Source: Bombella pollinis (GTDB taxonomy: Bacteria; Pseudomonadota; Alphaproteobacteria; Acetobacterales; Acetobacteraceae). From it: DNA of 64,000 nucleotides. The notes beneath the pieces are model-generated. The model had not been told where the DNA came from. It did not search any database and saw only the letters and a program-made list of their open reading frames with translations. The stretch is taken from contig NZ_JANIDX010000006.1 of assembly GCF_026385485.1 (NCBI RefSeq), positions 124,001 through 188,000 on the forward strand, in the 5' to 3' direction. The translations under genes and the position numbers were made by a program. Within the stretch, counting starts at the first letter, position 1. Each line of letters opens with the position of its first letter. Below are positions 28,058 to 36,638 of the stretch, in pieces.

Positions 28058-28193
28058 GTGGGTGATAGTAGCGTATTATTGCTCATTCGTCACTTCTCCT
28101 CTTCTCTGATATAAGAGGGGAATAAGGGTCTTCGTCCTAGTCTCATAGGGGGCAGGCGGGCCAGTTTTGAGAGATAATGATTTAGGTAGGGGC

Positions 28194-29708
28194 ATGATGT
28201 TTACTATTTCTTTCACCACAAAGCGACAAGGGCAGGATAAAGCCGGTCTTTCTGCGTTGTTATTGTGCCATGGGGCAGAGTTTACCAAGGGCGCGTTATT
28301 TCAGCATTATGATAAGATGTTAGGCGGGGCTTTAGCGCGAGCGGCCTCTTTGCGGGCATTTGCGGGGAAGGTGGGGGAGAGTGTTAGCCTCATCGCCCCA
28401 GAAGACTCGATAGCGCAATTCCATCTCATCGGTTGTGCCCCGTGTGATGATGAGCCTCAAACAACAGCGCAGGCGATGCAGTTGGCAGGAGGCAATGCGC
28501 TGCGTCTTTTAGCCCATAGTAAAATTAAAGCGGATAAGGCCAGCTTGTTGGTCGAGGCAGAGCAAGCCTCTCTTGCTGCGGAGCTTGCTTTAGGTGCTCG
28601 TTTGGGGGGGTATCGGTTTGACCGTTACAAAACAGTGAGCCAAAAACCGCAAAGCCTTAAGGTACTTCACATCGTTGTGCCCTCCACAGGGGCGATAAAG
28701 GAGCTTGAGGCACGTTGGGCCGAGCTGGAAGGCTTAGGGGAAAGTGTGTTCCTTACGCGTGACCTCGTTAATGAGCCTGCAAATCGTTTAACGCCGGCCG
28801 TGTTTAAGGACCGGATTCAGGAGCTCTCCGCCCTTGGTTTGGAGATTGAAGTGCTGGACCGCGCACAGATGGAAGCCCTCGGCTTTGGGGCTTTGTTGGG
28901 TGTAGCACAAGGCAGTGAGCAACCGCCCTTTACGGTGATTATGCGCTATCAGGGGGCCGCTAAAGCAGAGACGGCACCGCTGGCTTTTATCGGTAAGGGC
29001 GTGACATTTGATTCTGGCGGTATTTCCATCAAGCCTGCAGCGGGGATGGATGAGATGAAGATGGATATGGGCGGGGCTGCTGCCGTTGTGGGTGTGATGA
29101 GCGCATTAGCCCGCCGTAAGGCCGCAGTGAATGCCATTGGGGTTGTTGGGCTGGTGGAGAATATGCTCTCCGGTGCGGCGCAACGTCCGGGTGATATTGT
29201 TAAAAGCCATAGTGGCCAGACCATTGAGGTGCTGAATACGGATGCAGAAGGCCGCCTTGTTTTAGCAGACCTCCTCTCTTATACGCGCCAAACTTATAAG
29301 CCTGCGCTGATGGTGAATCTCGCGACCCTAACCGGGGCCATCGTTGTAGCGTTGGGGAATGATATTGCCGGCTTATTTAGCAATAATGACCAGCTTGCTC
29401 AGGCTTTAACGAAAGCAGGGGATGAAACAGGAGAGGCTTTATGGCGTATGCCGATGGGGCCTGCTTATAACCGGCGTATTGATTCCGACATTGCCGATAT
29501 GAAGAATATCGGTGGCCGGCCGGGTAGCTCTAGCTTGGCAGCGGAGTTCCTCAAACGCTTTGTCGGTGAGACTCCTTGGGCGCATCTGGATATTGCCGGT
29601 ACGGCATGGGCTGAAAAAGCAACAGCCTTAACCCCTAAGGGGGCGAGCGGCTTTGGGGTGCGTCTGTTGGACCGCTTTGTTCAGCTTTACAGCGATACAG
29701 CGTCATAA
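28194..29708 (+). CDS. pepA: Leucyl aminopeptidase (M17, PepA)
   Basis: Cytosolic dizinc/dimanganese exopeptidase removing N-terminal residues. It has the N-terminal macro-like domain and the M17 catalytic domain with FIGKGVTFDSGGISIKP and the signature NTDAEGRLVLADLL. I chose the ATG at 28194; the frame opens at 28167 without better support. PepA of E. coli is also a DNA-binding regulator of carAB, but nothing here shows that role. holC follows after 15 nt. Confidence 0.95.
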   Translation: MMFTISFTTKRQGQDKAGLSALLLCHGAEFTKGALFQHYDKMLGGALARAASLRAFAGKVGESVSLIAPEDSIAQFHLIGCAPCDDEPQTTAQAMQLAGGNALRLLAHSKIKADKASLLVEAEQASLAAELALGARLGGYRFDRYKTVSQKPQSLKVLHIVVPSTGAIKELEARWAELEGLGESVFLTRDLVNEPANRLTPAVFKDRIQELSALGLEIEVLDRAQMEALGFGALLGVAQGSEQPPFTVIMRYQGAAKAETAPLAFIGKGVTFDSGGISIKPAAGMDEMKMDMGGAAAVVGVMSALARRKAAVNAIGVVGLVENMLSGAAQRPGDIVKSHSGQTIEVLNTDAEGRLVLADLLSYTRQTYKPALMVNLATLTGAIVVALGNDIAGLFSNNDQLAQALTKAGDETGEALWRMPMGPAYNRRIDSDIADMKNIGGRPGSSSLAAEFLKRFVGETPWAHLDIAGTAWAEKATALTPKGASGFGVRLLDRFVQLYSDTAS

Positions 29709-29723
29709 GGTAAGGGACGCGTT

Positions 29724-30215
29724 ATGGAGCATCAGGCGGAGGGGATGGGTGAGAGCGCACCGTCAGAGCGTGCGATGGTCGGGTTCTACCACCTTACCCG
29801 CACCACTTTGGAGGAAGCCTTACCTGCTTTGTTGGAACGCACCTTAGAGAGCGGGGCGCGGGCGGTTGTGCGCTGTGAGGATGCCGCTCAGGTTAAGGCC
29901 TTGGATGAAGTGTTGTGGAAAGTCCCTCCCTTGATGTGGCTCCCGCATGGTTATGCAAAAACAGGCCAGGCACATCGCCAACCCATCTGGCTTACAGAGT
30001 CTGACGAGCGACCGAATGAAGGGACGTTCCTCTTTCGGCTCAACGGGGCGTGGGATGGCGATTTGGTAGGTTTTCAACGTGTGTTCGACCTCTTTGATGG
30101 TCGTGATGAGCAAGCGGTTCAGCAAGCACGCCAGCGGTGGAAAAGCCTGAAACAAGCCGGTTACGGCATGACCTATTGGCAGCAGCAGGCCAAAGGTTGG
30201 GCGAAGAAGGGGTAG
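29724..30215 (+). CDS. holC: DNA polymerase III chi subunit HolC
   Basis: Clamp-loader accessory protein that contacts single-strand binding protein. The 163 residues match the chi fold (VGFYHLTRTTLEEALPALLERTLESGARAVVRC; DEVLWKVPPLMWLPHG; FDLFDGRDEQAVQQARQRWKSLKQAGYGMTYWQQ). pepA-holC is a common alphaproteobacterial pair. It ends 8 nt before the hydrogenase-like cluster, so those genes are probably cotranscribed with it. Confidence 0.92.
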   Translation: MEHQAEGMGESAPSERAMVGFYHLTRTTLEEALPALLERTLESGARAVVRCEDAAQVKALDEVLWKVPPLMWLPHGYAKTGQAHRQPIWLTESDERPNEGTFLFRLNGAWDGDLVGFQRVFDLFDGRDEQAVQQARQRWKSLKQAGYGMTYWQQQAKGWAKKG

Positions 30216-30223
30216 AATAGTCT

Positions 30224-31522
30224 ATGCCGTTTCATGATCCCTTTTTGCTCTGCTTGCTGGCATTATTAGCCCTATTGCTTTGTGGTGATGGGGCTGTGCG
30301 CGTGTTTGTCCGTGGGTTATGGCGGTCTGTTCCTGTTGTTACATGGCGGCAAGGGGGCTGCCATATGGCGGGGTTCCTCATGGCCTTTGCCGCTTTGGGG
30401 GTGGTTGGGCATGCGGGGGCTGCGGCGTGTTTGGTGGCTCTAGCCCTGCTCTTTTTTGGCGGCGGGGCGGCTTTTCGCCCTATATGGGGGGTACCTGCGT
30501 TATTAGGGTATGGTCTCTCTCCAACCGGGCTAGGCGGACTGGGGTTGATGGCCTTGTGCCTTTGGGCGGCAGGCCAAGCGCAGATGAGCCGGGTAGGGCA
30601 GGTTGTAGCGATAGTGCTGCTTATAGGGTTGGGTCATGGGGGCGCATCAGCTCATCCATTATTATGGCTGGGTGGGAGTGTTGCCCTCGTAGCGATAGGC
30701 CTTTTAGTAGAATTAGGGCGCGATTGGGAGGTTTTGTTACGCTCTTGCCGTTTGCTGCGGCCGTTAATGCTTTTAGGTCTTATGGAAATCTCCCGCCAGC
30801 AAGGCCTATCAATAGGGGTAGAAACAGCATTTTGCGCCTTGCTGTTGGATGTAACTTGCCAAACTATCGCGGCTATTTGGCCATTTGCTGTGTGTTTGAG
30901 CATCCCCGCTCCACCCTTGCCGGGCTTTGTTGTTGGGTGGATGGGGTTGCATACCGCATTGGGTTTGAGCGGAGGAACCGAAGGCTGGGCAGTGATAGGG
31001 TGTATTCTAGCCATTATGGTGATGGGCTTATCATTAGGGGATGGTATGGTTAGCCTCCGTGAGGCTGCCTCTATTCAACCATGTAAGCGGGTGGAATGGG
31101 GGATAGGCCTTATCATAGCGGCTCTTTTACCATCCCTATGTGGGTTTGTGACGCAATGGATGCCCGGTGCAGCAGGTCATAGAGGGGCGTGGTTTTATCG
31201 CCTCCCCGGTGGGGATGGGAGCATGATAGCCCTCCCTCTTTTCTGGCTGGCATTATTTGTGGTGTGGCGGGGCCTCTCACGCGGGCATGTTAAGACGTGG
31301 CAGTCGCGTATTAGGATGGACGTATTAGCGGTAGGTATGCAGGCTCCCCCGCTGCGTTTATGGCCTATAAAACGCTTGGTCGTGCGAGGGCAGCAGCATA
31401 TAGGCGTGGTGCAATCATCTGGCCGCGCACTTTTATCATCTCTCCCGTTGCGGGATTCTAGTGCTGTCTTTTGGCTGGTCTTTTTGGGTGGCGTTTTGGT
31501 TATGTTGGGGCTTGCCCAGTGA
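30224..31522 (+). CDS. HyfB/NuoL-M-N-like membrane subunit of a hydrogenase-related complex
   Basis: A 432-residue, extremely hydrophobic protein with about a dozen predicted helices. Its position ahead of a NuoH-like gene and the overall cluster order suggest a counterpart of HyfB (an antiporter-like, MrpD/NuoL-M-N-type subunit); by eye the sequence itself is only weakly similar. HyfB is usually well over 600 residues. The whole protein has only three lysines (in CKR, VKT and IKR), all in polar loops, so the buried lysine of proton-pumping homologues is not evident. The start lacks a strong ribosome-binding site and probably relies on coupling to holC. The family is inferred from context; function unknown. 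Confidence 0.62.
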   Translation: MPFHDPFLLCLLALLALLLCGDGAVRVFVRGLWRSVPVVTWRQGGCHMAGFLMAFAALGVVGHAGAAACLVALALLFFGGGAAFRPIWGVPALLGYGLSPTGLGGLGLMALCLWAAGQAQMSRVGQVVAIVLLIGLGHGGASAHPLLWLGGSVALVAIGLLVELGRDWEVLLRSCRLLRPLMLLGLMEISRQQGLSIGVETAFCALLLDVTCQTIAAIWPFAVCLSIPAPPLPGFVVGWMGLHTALGLSGGTEGWAVIGCILAIMVMGLSLGDGMVSLREAASIQPCKRVEWGIGLIIAALLPSLCGFVTQWMPGAAGHRGAWFYRLPGGDGSMIALPLFWLALFVVWRGLSRGHVKTWQSRIRMDVLAVGMQAPPLRLWPIKRLVVRGQQHIGVVQSSGRALLSSLPLRDSSAVFWLVFLGGVLVMLGLAQ

Positions 31523-32397
31523 AGAACGCTATTATGCCATACTTTATAGATGGCGTGCGCCTAGGGTTAGAGCTTGTGTGCCAAAGTGTAGCATTGCTTG
31601 CAGTAGTGCCACTTATGGTTTGGGTGATGGAGGATGTTCCAGCCTTTTTGGTAGGGCGCGCAGTAGCCCCATTGGGTAGTCGTTATCGGCGTTTCGGGCA
31701 TTTTGGGCGGGAGATTTTACGGCACGGTATTGATGTAGAAAGCGGGTTGATGCTGACGCTTGCCCTGTTAGCCCTTCTTATTTTGGCGGGGATGTCTTTT
31801 ATAATGCCCTCCTGCTTAGGGCTGGTAGGGGCATGGCTTGCAGACCCGCTTTTGGTGGGGAGCCTTATTTTAACGGGGGCTTTATGGGCTGCGCCTTCTT
31901 ATTTTGGGCAAGTGGTGCGGTGTTGGTTTGTTCTGTGCTTGATGGAATCTTTCCTCGTCCTTGCTGCACCGGGCGTGACGGGTTTTTTGGGGGTGCATCA
32001 TCTCCTTATTGCCGCCCCTGGCTCTAGTTTGGCAGGGACAGCTTTATGCTGTGCTGTGGCATTGGCGTTCCTCACCCCTGTGCCGCGCCGTGAGGTTCTG
32101 GTTGCTGAGATGATAGAGCAGGCTTGGCCGCCTAGCCGTGCAGAGCGTGACCAAAAACAGAGGATTTTAGAGCTTTATCGTCTAGGGTGGGTGCTGCTTG
32201 TGGGGGATAGTCTTTTACCGGTGCTATTCGGGCTAGAAGGGCTGGGAAGTGTGGCCGGTTTCATTGGGCGGTTTATGGGCGGGGCAGCCCTTATCATCAT
32301 AGGGCGGGCTACGGGGCTGAGCCGATACCGTCATTTTGTTGCGTTATTACTTGGCCTAGCAGGCTTAATGGCTTTGGCGGGACGATTTGCCGTATGA
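31519..32397 (+). CDS. HyfC/NuoH-like membrane subunit
   Basis: A 292-residue membrane protein of the respiratory-complex NuoH/HyfC/EchB group, which joins the hydrophilic arm to the membrane arm. Supporting segments are the N-terminal helix followed by AVAPLGSRYRRFGHFGREILRHG, about eight helices in all, and the cytoplasmic loop PVPRREVLVAEMIEQAWPPSRAERDQKQRILELYRLGW, which resembles the family loop with its conserved acidic residues. I chose the GTG at 31519, which overlaps the previous stop (GTGA); the frame opens at 31471. Confidence 0.68.
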   Translation: MKNAIMPYFIDGVRLGLELVCQSVALLAVVPLMVWVMEDVPAFLVGRAVAPLGSRYRRFGHFGREILRHGIDVESGLMLTLALLALLILAGMSFIMPSCLGLVGAWLADPLLVGSLILTGALWAAPSYFGQVVRCWFVLCLMESFLVLAAPGVTGFLGVHHLLIAAPGSSLAGTALCCAVALAFLTPVPRREVLVAEMIEQAWPPSRAERDQKQRILELYRLGWVLLVGDSLLPVLFGLEGLGSVAGFIGRFMGGAALIIIGRATGLSRYRHFVALLLGLAGLMALAGRFAV

Positions 32398-32927
32398 TGG
32401 CGGGATTTGCATGCGCTTTGGTCTTGTTATTGATGTCGCTAGGGCGGGATGGTCGCTGGTTGCCGCTTTATGGCGTTGTATGTGCGGCGATTGCTGGAAC
32501 ATCAGGGACGGGATGGATCGCTGGGTTAGCTGTTATAGTTTTACCTGTCGCGAACCTATTGCTATGGGGCGTGATATGGCATTTTACTGTTGGGCAGCGG
32601 CGTGTTTCTAACGGTGGGCGTGAGATTTTGCCTGTGGTGCTGACGCTATTATTGCAATTTGTATTGGCTTTTTTTGGAGCAGGATTGGGTTTGGTCCCCA
32701 CATTTGGCATCGGGCTGGTCCTAGCGGGGTTATGTGCAGCGGTATGTGGAGAAGCTCTGTCCCAATTTTGCGGGCTTGCTATGGCGGTGGATGGGCTGTT
32801 GGTTATGGCGAGTCTTTTGTCGTCTTGGGGCGTATTTGTAACGGGGTTAGCCCTGTGGGGTGTATTGGTGTTTTTGGCTCTGGTCCTGCTGCCGCGTTTA
32901 GCGTGGTGGCGTGTGGGGGATGATTAA
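32394..32927 (+). CDS. HyfE/NuoK-like small membrane subunit
   Basis: A 177-residue protein with about six helices. The segment SQFCGLAMAVDGLLVMASLL resembles the HyfE motif G-x4-ENG, with Val-Asp in place of Glu-Asn, so the conserved carboxylate seems shifted by one residue. Its start overlaps the previous stop (ATGA) and its stop overlaps the next start (TAATG), showing tight coupling. The HyfE assignment is an inference from motif, size and position. Confidence 0.6.
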   Translation: MMAGFACALVLLLMSLGRDGRWLPLYGVVCAAIAGTSGTGWIAGLAVIVLPVANLLLWGVIWHFTVGQRRVSNGGREILPVVLTLLLQFVLAFFGAGLGLVPTFGIGLVLAGLCAAVCGEALSQFCGLAMAVDGLLVMASLLSSWGVFVTGLALWGVLVFLALVLLPRLAWWRVGDD

Positions 32928-34183
32928 TGGCCTTCGCCGCTGCGGCCTTTGCGCCGGGCTTATTCGCCTCACCTATTTTATTAGGGTTATTTTGTTGGCC
33001 TTTTCTGGTGGTGTGGGTGCTTTGGGCCGCAAAACGACCAGAGGAAGCTGGGGCCATGGCGTGGCTTGGCGCGGGGTTGAGTACGCTAGCTTTGCTAGGG
33101 TGCTCCTCCCATATAAGCTGGGGGCAAGCGGTTTGTTTGGGGCTGGAAGCCTGCATAGCTGTCATTATTTTGGCTGGGCGTAAGGGCGAGGCGCACTCTC
33201 TAAATGATCAACATAGCGCGTCTTTTCGTGCGGGGATGGAGCAGTATGTCCCCCTCTTGGTGACGGGTTGTATTTTTATGGCGTTATTATTGCGCCCGCC
33301 TTTAGCTGCGCTGTTTTTTGATGCTGCCGGGACGGTCTTACTTGCATGGTGGGATGGGCGTGCCACGCGGCGCGCTATGCCTGCATGGGAGGTGGTGCGC
33401 TTACGGCTAAGTGGTGTGGTGCTTGCCAGTGTGGGGCTGATGGTTATGCGCGGGGGGAGCGTTTTTGCCACGGCGGACACGGCTTTGCAGGTCGGGCAGG
33501 TGTTCGCTTTAACCGGGTTGTGCATGATGGCAGGCTTGGGCCATAGGGCTTCTAGCCGGGCAGAGTTAGCATTGTTGGATGTCGGGTTGCGATTTGTCCC
33601 GCTTTTTTTGCTGCCTTTGGTGATGGTGACCCCACTGGCACGGTCTTTGATGGTACTTGCTGGGCTTTTAGCCCTCGGGAGTGTGGTTTTAGGAAAGCAA
33701 GGGCGCGTACCGTCATTAACATGGGTGCTTGGCTTTGCTGTACTTGCGGCGGGGACGGGGCAAAGGCTGGTGCTTTTATGGCTCTATAGCGCAGTTTTAC
33801 TCGCCGCATCGTTGCGTGTGGTGTGCGAGAGGGAGGCGGTTATAAGAGGCGAGGCGGGTTATACCAGACTACCCCCCGGAGGGTTAACGGTTTTACCCAT
33901 GCAGATGATGCTCCCTCTCCTTATGATGGTGTCTATTGTGCTAGCGGCATCATTAGGGAGGGCAGCTTGCGTGGGGCTGTTTATCTGCCTTTGTATGGGG
34001 CTGCGCGGGTTGGAGCTGGAGAGCTTGCCGCAAACATTCTTAGCGGTGTGGCGATGGCATGATACCCTTATAAGGCTGTTATTGGTGCTGTTAGGGGCCT
34101 TAACATTGTTGGGGATTGCTCTGTTCGCTATGGGGCTTATGCCAGAGCCAGCCATTCAAATGGTGAGAGGGGTTGGACGATGA
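32927..34183 (+). CDS. HyfF/NuoN-like membrane subunit, highly divergent
   Basis: A 418-residue protein with about eleven to twelve helices in the place of HyfF. Only three lysines occur (AKRPEE, GRKGEA, GKQGRV), all in loops; membrane Glu and Lys residues used for proton movement in NuoL/M/N and HyfF are not evident. Sequence similarity by eye is weak and the call rests on cluster position. It overlaps the next gene by ATGA. Confidence 0.55.
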   Translation: MAFAAAAFAPGLFASPILLGLFCWPFLVVWVLWAAKRPEEAGAMAWLGAGLSTLALLGCSSHISWGQAVCLGLEACIAVIILAGRKGEAHSLNDQHSASFRAGMEQYVPLLVTGCIFMALLLRPPLAALFFDAAGTVLLAWWDGRATRRAMPAWEVVRLRLSGVVLASVGLMVMRGGSVFATADTALQVGQVFALTGLCMMAGLGHRASSRAELALLDVGLRFVPLFLLPLVMVTPLARSLMVLAGLLALGSVVLGKQGRVPSLTWVLGFAVLAAGTGQRLVLLWLYSAVLLAASLRVVCEREAVIRGEAGYTRLPPGGLTVLPMQMMLPLLMMVSIVLAASLGRAACVGLFICLCMGLRGLELESLPQTFLAVWRWHDTLIRLLLVLLGALTLLGIALFAMGLMPEPAIQMVRGVGR

Positions 34184-35616
34184 TGGAGGACCCTATTTTA
34201 GAGGGAGGGGAACGGGTAGGGCTGTTCCATTATCGTGTATCCTCGGCAGGTTGGCTGCATTTCCTCCAACAAAATGAGCGCAGAGTGGCTTTATTGGCCT
34301 TTTGGGCCGATGAGTCTTGGGCAACAGCTTTGTTCCTATGTGCGGGGGAGCAACCTTTGCTGGTGAGTACGGCTATAGAGCAGGGACATTATCAAGCTGT
34401 GTCGCCTTATTTTCCCGCAGCACAATGGGGCGAGCGCATGGCGCGGGATTTATGGGGGGTAGAAGCATGGTCCGCTCGGGATGATAGTCCTGCGCTTGAT
34501 GATGGGAGTTGGTCCCTAATAACACCATTAGCGGCTCATCCGTTGCCTGTAGCTGATGGTATGGGGCAGCCGTTGCCTGCCTGCCGGATGGAGCCATCAC
34601 AGACGCAAGTGCCGGGTTTGCTGGGGATTGATTATGCCCTCTCTGAAGGTGCGATGCAGCAAATAGAGGTGCAGATTGCCGCTGGGCATCGCGGTGTGCT
34701 TTCCCGTTTGATGGGGTTGTCCCCCCAAGAGGCATTGCCGCTGATAAGCCGCATCACAGCGAGCGGATTTGTAGCGCATCCTTTGGCATTTATACGGGCC
34801 ATAGAGCAAGCTGAAGGCCGCCGCCCTAACCCATATGAGCGGGATAGGCGGCTCCTTCTATTGGAGGTAGAGCGCATCGGGGTGCATCTTTTTGACCTCA
34901 GCCAAACAGCGCAACACGTGGGTGCGGGTTTGCTTGGAAGCATATGTGAGCATGCGCGGGAAGCTCTAGCGGCTCTATGCGCGGATTATGGCTTCTCTCG
35001 GCGTTTGACCAATAGCATCACACTAGAAGGGCAGAGTGAGGGGGGAGAGATTTTGCCTTTCATGCAGGCTTTATCATCAATGTTGCGGCCACGTCTTATA
35101 CAGATAAAACAGCTTATGGGACTGTTTAATAATAGGCTGAAAAATATTGCTATTATTCCGACAGCTTTGGCGTGGGATTACGCTTTAGGGGGTGCGGTTG
35201 GTCGAGCTAGCGGGCGATATGTGGATTTTCGCTTCATGGATGAAGGCATGCGTGTGCAGGCTTTAGGCGGTGCGGTACGGCATGAGGGTGATGCTTGGGC
35301 GCGCCATCGTCAACGCATGACAGAATGTGAGGAATCGTTGCGTATTATAGGGCAGATTATGGCGTCCTTTGGGCAGGAGCGGGACGGGAATGTCATCCCG
35401 CGGACGGATGAAGGGCTTGGGGTCGCAGAGGGCGCGCGCGGGGATGTTTGGTATCATCTTCAGCTTGAAGCGGGGCGTATTACAAAGATACAGATACGCG
35501 ACCCGGCTTTGCCACTTTTGGCTATTTTGGGCCTCGTGTTGGAGGGGCAATCGCCAGAGCAGCTAGGGATGATGTTAGCATCCCTAGGTTTATCGCCTGC
35601 CGCTATTGCGCTTTGA
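34180..35616 (+). CDS. HyfG-like fused NuoC/NuoD-type large subunit lacking the NiFe-site cysteines
   Basis: A 478-residue soluble subunit. Residues about 1-100 match the NuoC-like domain (YFPAAQWGERMARDLWGVEA). Residues about 140-478 match the group 4 hydrogenase large subunit/NuoD (GHRGVLSRLMGLSPQEALPLISRITASGFVAHPLAF; LLEVERIGVHLFDLSQTAQHVGAG; WYHLQLEAGRITKIQIRDP). In true NiFe hydrogenases the first pair reads RVCGxC and the last DPCxxC. Here the four positions are Thr193, Gly196, Ala443 and Leu446, so no nickel site can form. This is typical of hydrogenase-related (Ehr-type) proteins and of NuoD. Whether it binds quinone is unknown. The 3' end overlaps the convergent lipid-kinase gene by 27 bp. 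Confidence 0.85.
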   Translation: MMEDPILEGGERVGLFHYRVSSAGWLHFLQQNERRVALLAFWADESWATALFLCAGEQPLLVSTAIEQGHYQAVSPYFPAAQWGERMARDLWGVEAWSARDDSPALDDGSWSLITPLAAHPLPVADGMGQPLPACRMEPSQTQVPGLLGIDYALSEGAMQQIEVQIAAGHRGVLSRLMGLSPQEALPLISRITASGFVAHPLAFIRAIEQAEGRRPNPYERDRRLLLLEVERIGVHLFDLSQTAQHVGAGLLGSICEHAREALAALCADYGFSRRLTNSITLEGQSEGGEILPFMQALSSMLRPRLIQIKQLMGLFNNRLKNIAIIPTALAWDYALGGAVGRASGRYVDFRFMDEGMRVQALGGAVRHEGDAWARHRQRMTECEESLRIIGQIMASFGQERDGNVIPRTDEGLGVAEGARGDVWYHLQLEAGRITKIQIRDPALPLLAILGLVLEGQSPEQLGMMLASLGLSPAAIAL

Positions 35617-36552
35617 GAGGGAAGGCTCCCGTGGTTGGGGGGGAGCGATAATCTTTAAAAGGGTTGGTGCGCTAGTAATTTGGAGTGGCGTGGTGCCGCG
35701 GAAGTCCCCATCACTTTGGGCGGGGATAGGGCTGGTATGGTCGCAGGTGATTTTCTCCCCTGTGAGGATGGTAAAAGCAGTGTTGGAATATGTTTTCCGT
35801 CTGAGGCGCATCATGATGAGCTGCCAGATGATGAGCAACGGGTTAAGCCGGTGGAGCAGTAGGACGGAAAAAGCAGGCTGCCGATGGAGCTTGTGAGGAA
35901 AAAGCGCAAAAGGCCCCCCATATAGCCGCCCTTTGGAGATAATGCTTAAAACGGTGCGGTAAGAGACGCCATCTACACGCGTTTTGAAGGGGGGAAGCCG
36001 TTTGGAGATAGCAAGCTGTAAGGCTGTAAGAACATAGGCTGTGCGCCCTATGCGTTTTTTAAGTACGGGTGAAAGATTCTGGACAATCCATCCATCAAGG
36101 CCGACCCCTGCCATTTGGAGGAACAGGGTCGGGGTTGTGTTGTCCGCTGTTGTTATTTGCCCCGGCCAGACGCTACAGCGCGTGCCACGGGCGAGGAGGG
36201 TTACATTCTCGGCATCATCAAAGGGGATATTAAGCTCGCGTGCTAGGACATTAGCCGAGCCGATAGGCCAAAGGGCAAGGGTGCAAGAGGCCTTCATCAT
36301 CGCTTGAGCAATTTCAGCAATGGTGCCATCGCCGCCACCAGCGATGATGATATCTGGTACGTTTTGTTCATCTCGTTCTAAATAAGCTCGCACAATATCC
36401 GCCGCATGGCCTTGGGCACGGGTGAGTTCCACCTGTACATCACAGCCTGTTTGCTCCAACTGCTCGACAAAATGTGTGAGTCGCTCTTTTGTGTAATGGC
36501 CAGCAATAGGGTTGGCGATAAGCAAAATATGGCGGCGAGATGAGGGGTTCAT
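35590..36552 (-). CDS. Diacylglycerol/lipid kinase family protein (YegS/DgkB type)
   Basis: A 320-residue soluble or membrane-associated lipid kinase. It has the catalytic-domain start LLIANPIAGHYTKERL, the nucleotide-binding loop IIAGGGDGTIAEIAQA and the PIGSANVLARELNIP motif (family PxGTxN, with Ser for Thr). Likely substrates are diacylglycerol, sphingoid-type lipids or phosphatidylglycerol. It is inserted on the opposite strand between the large- and small-subunit genes of the hydrogenase-like complex, and is next to pssA-psd, which fits phospholipid metabolism. Confidence 0.88.
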   Translation of the reverse strand: MNPSSRRHILLIANPIAGHYTKERLTHFVEQLEQTGCDVQVELTRAQGHAADIVRAYLERDEQNVPDIIIAGGGDGTIAEIAQAMMKASCTLALWPIGSANVLARELNIPFDDAENVTLLARGTRCSVWPGQITTADNTTPTLFLQMAGVGLDGWIVQNLSPVLKKRIGRTAYVLTALQLAISKRLPPFKTRVDGVSYRTVLSIISKGRLYGGPFALFPHKLHRQPAFSVLLLHRLNPLLIIWQLIMMRLRRKTYSNTAFTILTGEKITCDHTSPIPAQSDGDFRGTTPLQITSAPTLLKIIAPPQPREPSLSKRNSGRR

Positions 36553-36592
36553 AAGGCTAGAGAGTTCCTTTTGGGAGAGATGGCCTTTCGGT

Positions 36593-36611
36593 GTATAGGA
36601 TAATCTTATAC
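36593..36611. promoter_or_regulatory. Palindrome between the lipid kinase and the small-subunit gene
   Basis: GTATAGGAT, A, ATCTTATAC is an 8-of-9 inverted repeat in the 86-bp divergent gap, 28 nt before the small-subunit ATG. It overlaps TATA-rich sequence that could serve as -10 boxes in either direction. Confidence 0.35.
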
Positions 36612-36638
36612 GCTGTTTTGAAGGAGTACGACTAGATC

